From: Chloroflexota bacterium
GTDB taxonomy: Bacteria > Chloroflexota > Anaerolineae > Anaerolineales > Villigracilaceae
Assembly (NCBI GenBank): GCA_023459215.1
Contig: JAEWVF010000035.1
Location: forward strand, 1-36,319
Length of the DNA: 36,319 nt
Direction of reading: 5' to 3'
Shown here one piece after another: positions 31,558-36,319 of the stretch. The notes under the pieces were generated by a model. That model searched no databases, was not told where the DNA came from, and was given only the letters and a program-made list of their open reading frames with translations. The number at the start of each line of letters is the position of its first letter. The stretch's first letter is position 1. The position numbers and the translations under genes are program-made.

Positions 31558-32369
31558 TGAAAAGCTGGCGATTGATCCTGGATGCGCCGGCCACAGGCGC
31601 CTGGAATATGGCCGCCGATGAGGCCATTCTCGAACATGCCGGACGCGGCGATTCGCTGCCCACCCTGCGCCTGTATGCCTGGCAACCAGCCTGTCTCTCA
31701 CTGGGATATGCCCAGCCCTACGCCGATGTCGACGAAAACCGTTTGGCCGCTCACGGCTGGGATGTGGTGCGCAGACCGACCGGCGGACGGGCCATCCTGC
31801 ACACCGATGAATTGACCTACTCGGTCAGCACCGCGCCAGACGAGCCGGTGATGGAAGGCACGGTACTGGAAAGCTATAACCGCATCGCCAGCGCATTGCT
31901 GGCCGCCTGCCGCAGACTGGAATTGCCGGTCAGCATGGAGCAACATACGCCCCCAGCCGCCGCGAGCAAAGGCGCGGTCTGCTTTGAAGTCCCGTCGGCC
32001 TATGAAATCGTACTGAACGGCAAAAAATTGATCGGCTCGGCCCAGGCGCGCAAGCGCGAAGGGATTTTGCAGCACGGTTCGCTGCCCCTGCACGGCGACC
32101 TGACCCGCATCGTGCAGGCCTTGAATTTTATCGATGAGCCCACCCGCGCGGATGCGGCGGCGCGCCTGCTCAAACGGGCCACCACCGCGGAAAGCCACCT
32201 CGGGCGGGTCATCGCCTGGGAAACGGCGGCCCAGGCGCTCGTGGACGCGTTCCAGCAAACCCTGGGGTTATCTTTCCAGTGTGGGGAACTCTCCCCTGCG
32301 GAAAAGGCGCGCGCGGAAGAACTTGTCCAGAAAAAATATGCGCACCCCGACTGGAACAAACGCTCATAA
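31557..32369 (+). CDS. lipM: Lipoate/octanoate transferase of the LipM/LplA family
   Basis: A 270-residue biotin/lipoate transferase fold protein. RRPTGGRAILH (72-82) is the ligand-binding motif. Cys142 in AVCFEVPSAYE and LNGKKLIGSAQARK match octanoyltransferase LipM, which loads octanoate onto a lipoyl domain through an acyl-Cys intermediate. LplA ligases lack this Cys, so LipM is preferred. The start overlaps the previous stop by one base. A 17-bp palindromic terminator follows. Confidence 0.82.
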   Translation: MKSWRLILDAPATGAWNMAADEAILEHAGRGDSLPTLRLYAWQPACLSLGYAQPYADVDENRLAAHGWDVVRRPTGGRAILHTDELTYSVSTAPDEPVMEGTVLESYNRIASALLAACRRLELPVSMEQHTPPAAASKGAVCFEVPSAYEIVLNGKKLIGSAQARKREGILQHGSLPLHGDLTRIVQALNFIDEPTRADAAARLLKRATTAESHLGRVIAWETAAQALVDAFQQTLGLSFQCGELSPAEKARAEELVQKKYAHPDWNKRS

Positions 32370-32374
32370 ATGTG

Positions 32375-32408
32375 AAAACGGGCTGTCTCTCGAGAGACAG
32401 CCCGTTTT
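32375..32408. terminator. Strong bidirectional terminator
   Basis: A perfect 34-base palindrome from AAAACGGG to CCCGTTTT, able to end both the LipM operon and the convergent sensor operon. Confidence 0.9.
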
Positions 32409-32421
32409 GATTCCCGCGCGA

Positions 32422-33291
32422 TTAGCGGATTTTTGCGCGAATTTCGGCGGCTTCCTTTTGCAGCAACTCTGTCCGCTGCTCGACCGCGGCAGCCATCTGG
32501 ATGAAGTCGCGGGCCATCTGCCCGATCTCATCGTTGCGTTTGACCAACCCGGACAGGTCAGCGGGGTTGAATTGGCGGTTCTTCAAATCCTGGGCGGCGC
32601 GCGCCAGTTGTTCCACCGGCAGGTTGATCTGCAAATAGATGATCAGGGCCACCAGAAACGCCAGGAAAAGGAACGCAGGCGCGGACAACAGCGCAACAAT
32701 CAAAGCAAACCAGCTATATAGCCCGGCGCGGGAGCTTAAATCATCCAGTTCGTCCACGCCAGCGGTGCGAACCGCGCCAATTTCAACATACAGCCTGGCA
32801 AAAAGCGCATTGGCTTCCAGACTCAGTTCGGCTACTTCGCTCCAGTCCTGGTCTTCATAATCGAGTTGATCCTGCTCGTCGACCCCGGCAATAATCTGCC
32901 CGGCCAGCGCTGAGAGGGATACTTTTTGTTCAGCCAGCGATTCAAATGGGGCGGGATCATCCATGGGCGGCTGGTTTTGCAGCGCAAGCAGGGACTCATC
33001 GATGCGCTCGTCCAGGGCGGCCAGGCGCATTTCGGCCAGGGAGGAGGCGCTGACCGTATAATTCTTCAACCCGATTTGATACTGTTTGAGCATCATTTCG
33101 AGCTGGTAAACGCGGCGGTTTTCTTCAAAGACCACCCGCGATTGGTTATTGAGCGAGACAAGCTGCAGGATGTTGAAGAGGAAAACGCTGAGCGCCAGCA
33201 CGCAGAACACCAACAAGATGCTGAAAACCAGCATCAGCCGGGCCTGTAAATTCCCGGTTTTTGTCAGGGAGAGGGAAATCTGTTTTCTCAT
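32422..33291 (-). CDS. Membrane HAMP sensor without output domain
   Basis: A 289-residue protein with a helix near residues 17-44, an external helical domain of about 145 residues and a second membrane segment (about 192-222). A HAMP domain (LPVEQLARAAQDLKN...NDEIGQMARDF) follows, then a short coiled coil. There is no kinase, methyl-accepting or cyclase domain after HAMP. It is the last of three tandem genes with the same sensor layout. It may pair with the cyclase of the same operon; this is inference. Confidence 0.83.
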   Translation of the reverse strand: MRKQISLSLTKTGNLQARLMLVFSILLVFCVLALSVFLFNILQLVSLNNQSRVVFEENRRVYQLEMMLKQYQIGLKNYTVSASSLAEMRLAALDERIDESLLALQNQPPMDDPAPFESLAEQKVSLSALAGQIIAGVDEQDQLDYEDQDWSEVAELSLEANALFARLYVEIGAVRTAGVDELDDLSSRAGLYSWFALIVALLSAPAFLFLAFLVALIIYLQINLPVEQLARAAQDLKNRQFNPADLSGLVKRNDEIGQMARDFIQMAAAVEQRTELLQKEAAEIRAKIR

Positions 33292-33296
33292 CGTTA

Positions 33297-34196
33297 TTAC
33301 TCCTCTCTTTTCCCAGGCTGGTAGATTTTCAAGCGCCGCCGCCGGGATTCGTAAAGCGCCTGGCGCAAATCCTCGATCTCTTTCTTGGCGTTCTGGTTGC
33401 GGGTTTGCTCGGCGCTGGCCAATTCTTCAAGGGCCTTGGCCAGGCTGCCAGTTGCCCCGCGCATCGACGGGTCGCCAGGCCGGTAAACGTCGCCGGCAAT
33501 CATGGTTATTTTGTTGCGCAAGTGACTCAAAGGCCGCACCGCCGCAGCGATGGATTGGTAGCCAATCAGGGCCAGCAACAAAATGGCAGACAGGGCGAGC
33601 ACAATCGTCAGGATGGTCGCATTGGATTCGGCGGGGAAATCGGCCAGGGCCAGTTGGCGATCCTGTTCGACGTCGATGATGATTTTCTGTAAGGCCCGGC
33701 TCAGGTTTTCGTTGTCTTCTTCCAATTCCTGCACCAGTTCAATCAGATTTTCTTCATCCACAGCCTCGGAAGAACTGAGGAAGGATGCAAAAAGTTCAGC
33801 GTGGTAAACGCGAGCTTCTTCAAACGCCTCGACATCTTCAGTCAGGTCGCTGGCGTAAATGCCATCGCTTTCAAAGGTGTTATCTTCTGCGAGCCAATCC
33901 ATACTCTCGGAAATAGCCGCATCGGCCTGTTGGGCTCTCTCCAGCGCATCGGTGGCGTCCAACCCATAGGCCCGGGTAAAAATCTCCTGGGTTTCTTGCA
34001 CCTGCATTTCCGCCAGGTCAAGCGCCACAAAAGCCTCCAGTTCGGACAAAACAAATGTGCGCTCGATCACCGCATCAAAGGATTCGACGTTCTGACTGAA
34101 GGCTGCGAACAGCATGGCCAGGGCCATCAAGACAATGACCCAGCCCAACCTGCCCAGGGAGAAAAAAGCGCGAATGTACGTAAGCAATGATTTCAT
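33297..34196 (-). CDS. Membrane sensor with HAMP-like linker, no output domain
   Basis: A 299-residue protein with helices at about 17-34 and 194-212 and an acidic helical external domain between them. A HAMP-like region (RPLSHLRNKITMIAGDVYRPG) and a basic coiled coil (about 250-299) follow. No catalytic domain is present. It lies 15 bases after the cyclase gene and 5 before the third sensor. Its HAMP region shares the YRPG/YQPG pattern with the cyclase, suggesting related modules. Confidence 0.82.
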   Translation of the reverse strand: MKSLLTYIRAFFSLGRLGWVIVLMALAMLFAAFSQNVESFDAVIERTFVLSELEAFVALDLAEMQVQETQEIFTRAYGLDATDALERAQQADAAISESMDWLAEDNTFESDGIYASDLTEDVEAFEEARVYHAELFASFLSSSEAVDEENLIELVQELEEDNENLSRALQKIIIDVEQDRQLALADFPAESNATILTIVLALSAILLLALIGYQSIAAAVRPLSHLRNKITMIAGDVYRPGDPSMRGATGSLAKALEELASAEQTRNQNAKKEIEDLRQALYESRRRRLKIYQPGKREE

Positions 34197-34211
34197 CGTT
34201 TCGCCTCCGCT

Positions 34212-35876
34212 TTATTTGGCATCCATAACAATTGCGCCATCCCAACCGGACGGCAGGGGGCGGTCGAGCCACTCGGTGCAAAGCTCCAGGTACAGGCGGG
34301 CGGTCTTGTCGTCCGGGTCTCGCTCCAGCACCTGGTTGAATAACTTCCCGGCTTCGGGGAATTTGCCCTGCTGGTACAGTTGAACGGCCCGTTCAAAATC
34401 GGCGAGGGTGGCATCCCGCAAAGCAATCACATTGGGCGCCAGGCCCTCATAAATTTCATACAAGCCAAGCGCATGGATGCGGCCTTTTACAACCGCTTTG
34501 CCGAGTGTACGCATCTTGAAAGTAACCGGCTGCGGCAATTGACGCAGGGTGTCTTCGCTGATAATCATGGAAGTGCCGTAAAACTTATTAAGACCCTCCA
34601 GGCGGGCAGTCAGGTTGACATTGTCTGAAAAGGCATCGCCCTGCATACGCAACTCTTCGCCAATCATGCCAACCATCATCGGGCCGGTGTGAATGCCGAT
34701 CCCGACCGAGATGGAGGGCAGCCCGCGCTCTTTGAGCATTTTATTGAAATCGCTCACCGCAAAGGCCTTCTCGATCCCTGCCCGAACAGCATCCGCAACC
34801 CCGTAGGGGAAGATCGCCATCATGCCATCACCCAGGAATTTAACAATGAAACCTTCGTGTTTCTGCACAATCGGGCTGACCAACTGCAAATACTCATTAA
34901 CAAAATCAAAGTTTTCCTGGGCCGTCATTTTCTCGGACAGGGTCGTAAACCCGCGAATATCGGAGAACATGACCGCCATCTCGGCGCTAACGTGGTCGCC
35001 CAACTGCACCTTGGTGATGTTATCTTTTTCCAGGAATTCCAGGTACTGGGATGGAATAAAGCGCTGCGCCGCTTGCAAGAACTGCTCTTTCATGCGGTTG
35101 GATTCGGTGATGGAGTTGGCCATCGTATCGACAGCCCGACTCAATTCGCCAAGTTCATCGGGACGGCGCGAATCTTCCGCCAGGAGACCGGGCTGGTAGG
35201 TTTTGTTCTCGAAGGCGACGATGGCGCAAGTCAGGCTGTCGAGTGGCCTGGAAATGTTCATCATTTCATATACCGCCCAGATCAAAAGTCCGGCCAGCGC
35301 CAGGAAAGCCACCTGACCCGCCAGGATGCTCAAGCGGGTGCGTTCCTGGATCGATTCAATCTCGCCACGCATGATTTCAAGGTCGCGGGCGTAAAATTCT
35401 TGCAGTTGCCCCTCCATATCCGCAATCAGGGGGTCAACCTGCTCCAGGTTTACAGCCGCAAGCGTCGCCCAGTCAGGGTCTTCATCGCTCAATTCCTCGA
35501 AAAGGTCGTTTGCCTGCTCGTCCAGCAAGATCAGTTGCTCGTAAACCTCGTCAACCATTTCGCCGCGCAGGGATTTGGCATACAGGAAATCTTCAAGCTG
35601 TTCCGAATAGCGCCAATAATCTCCATAATCGTCAGGGCTATATTCCCCAACCAGATATGAATTTTTGATGGCAGACTGCATACGGAGCAAATCAGCGCGA
35701 GCGTCTGAGTTGCGCTGCAAAATTGCCGCATAGCGCTCGACCAACGCCAGTTGCTGTTGGAACGCGGCGGCATTGACGATCCCAAGCAAGGCAACGACCG
35801 TGCCGGTAAAAATCAGTGCGCCCACCAGCCAGGCCAAACGCGCTTGAATCGATCTTGGTGCGATGTTTCTCATCAT
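34212..35876 (-). CDS. HAMP-class III adenylate cyclase with C-terminal TPR-like segment
   Basis: A 554-residue receptor cyclase. TM1 is at about 14-34, an external helical sensor at 40-180, TM2 at 183-205, HAMP at 206-258, the cyclase domain at 297-480 and a TPR-like helical pair at 500-545. Metal-binding Asp306 (MFSDIRGFT) and Asp350 (KFLGDGMMAIF) are present, as are Asn and Arg in DNVNLTARLEG. The substrate loop reads FSDNVN, as in some cyanobacterial-type cyclases. cAMP is the likely product. I choose the ATG at 35876 because AAAGGAG lies 8 bases upstream; the ATG at 35906 has no site. It is first in the operon. Confidence 0.93.
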   Translation of the reverse strand: MMRNIAPRSIQARLAWLVGALIFTGTVVALLGIVNAAAFQQQLALVERYAAILQRNSDARADLLRMQSAIKNSYLVGEYSPDDYGDYWRYSEQLEDFLYAKSLRGEMVDEVYEQLILLDEQANDLFEELSDEDPDWATLAAVNLEQVDPLIADMEGQLQEFYARDLEIMRGEIESIQERTRLSILAGQVAFLALAGLLIWAVYEMMNISRPLDSLTCAIVAFENKTYQPGLLAEDSRRPDELGELSRAVDTMANSITESNRMKEQFLQAAQRFIPSQYLEFLEKDNITKVQLGDHVSAEMAVMFSDIRGFTTLSEKMTAQENFDFVNEYLQLVSPIVQKHEGFIVKFLGDGMMAIFPYGVADAVRAGIEKAFAVSDFNKMLKERGLPSISVGIGIHTGPMMVGMIGEELRMQGDAFSDNVNLTARLEGLNKFYGTSMIISEDTLRQLPQPVTFKMRTLGKAVVKGRIHALGLYEIYEGLAPNVIALRDATLADFERAVQLYQQGKFPEAGKLFNQVLERDPDDKTARLYLELCTEWLDRPLPSGWDGAIVMDAK

Positions 35877-36103
35877 GAAAAACGCTCCTTTTATGAAATT
35901 CGCCATGGGCTGTTTCGTCGTTTGAACCCGAAGGTCTGCTTTTCGCCAGATTCAACCTGAGACGATACGGCATTAAGAAGTCATACATACCATCTTAGCA
36001 CATCCAAAGGTTATATTTGCACCGGGAACGGAATTTATGAATGCGCGGTTTGCGAACATTCACAAACTTCGCCAGGATGCCCACAAAGTAGTTCAGGGCT
36101 TTC

Positions 36104-36319
36104 TTAAAGTCGAGAAATGAGGGCAAAAGCTTGTTCAGGTTGAGCGGCAAAAAGTCGACGCGCATCTGGTAAATAGCGGAATTTCTGTTTGCCGATGAGT
36201 AAGCCGAGTACAAGGTTATTGAGGCAAGCCATTACCTGTCCGGCTTTTCCTTTGGTCATACGAATACGGTCTTCTTTCAGGGTGACATCTCGCCGATAGT
36301 GCAGACCGTTCTCGATGCC
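36104..36319 (-). mobile_element. C-terminal fragment of IS4/ISAs1-like DDE transposase, cut by window
   Basis: The minus-strand frame is open from the window edge to a TAA at 36106-36104 (71 residues). It reads ENGLHYRRDVTLKED, then AGQVMACLNNLVLGLL, then DARRLFAAQPEQAFALI, the characteristic end of ISAs1/IS4-type transposases, including the catalytic Glu followed by the HxxRDVTxxED pattern. Whether the element is complete lies beyond the window. Its outer end probably falls between about 35990 and 36100. Confidence 0.82.

Noticed and set aside
34689..35660. A 323-codon plus-strand frame opposite the HAMP cyclase
   Set aside because: Antisense to a cyclase with intact catalytic motifs; His/Gln-rich composition typical of shadow frames.
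35995..36213. A 72-codon minus-strand frame at the right edge
   Set aside because: It is the neighbouring frame of the transposase C-terminus, which has the better family match in a frame that runs off the window.

Overview
The window looks like chromosomal DNA of a Chloroflexota bacterium, most plausibly class Anaerolineae. This is inferred from gene content and style, not from a marker gene: GC-rich co-directional operons with ATGA overlaps, a fused sulfate adenylyltransferase/APS kinase, GAF/PAS/cyclase signalling proteins, a soluble Ser/Thr kinase with a PQQ-like propeller, and short tandem and palindromic intergenic repeats. No rRNA, tRNA, CRISPR array, prophage or origin was seen. Both edges cut genes: an acyltransferase on the left and a DDE transposase on the right.

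Layout. 1-684 (+) is the end of an acyltransferase-3 protein. 774-4530 (-) is a metabolic operon: moaA, HAD phosphatase, ACT-domain malic enzyme, seven-helix membrane protein. 4743-5798 (+) is a membrane PIN-TRAM protein. 5861-11525 (-) is a surface-glycan operon, transcribed in the order GT-C membrane glycosyltransferase, SDR, CMP-nonulosonate synthetase fused to a HAD phosphatase, short NeuB, sulfotransferase. 11730-13454 (-) is the SAT/APS kinase, which makes PAPS, the donor the sulfotransferase needs. 13672-22371 (+) is a long run: PrsW-type protease, PDZ-like/multi-TM/GAF/PAS adenylate cyclase, HET-C-like protein, YqeY, PgpH, YbeY, DgkA and an endonuclease IV-like TIM barrel. 22427-23086 (-) is an orphan NarL-type regulator. 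23184-28996 (-) is a six-gene signalling operon: kinase-propeller, PP2C, DnaJ-VWA, zinc ribbon-FHA, a 79-residue unknown, OmpR-type regulator. 29151-32369 (+) holds a metallophosphoesterase, a ParB-like protein, a DapA-family aldolase and a LipM-like octanoyltransferase. 32422-35876 (-) holds a HAMP-adenylate cyclase and two similar membrane sensors with no output domain. The window ends in an IS4/ISAs1-like transposase fragment.

How the parts may work together. The glycan operon and SAT/APS kinase suggest a sulfated, nonulosonic-acid-bearing surface polymer. The kinase, phosphatase, FHA and VWA genes look like a self-contained phosphorylation switch related in content to TerY-P triads, but with a J domain joined to the VWA domain. 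Two membrane adenylate cyclases and a c-di-AMP phosphodiesterase put two nucleotide second messengers in the same neighbourhood.

The most unusual sequence signals are repeats. A degenerate 7-bp repeat family occurs at three places in and around the glycan operon. The GT-C glycosyltransferase gene also carries four separate repeat blocks, at least three of which have a total length divisible by three.
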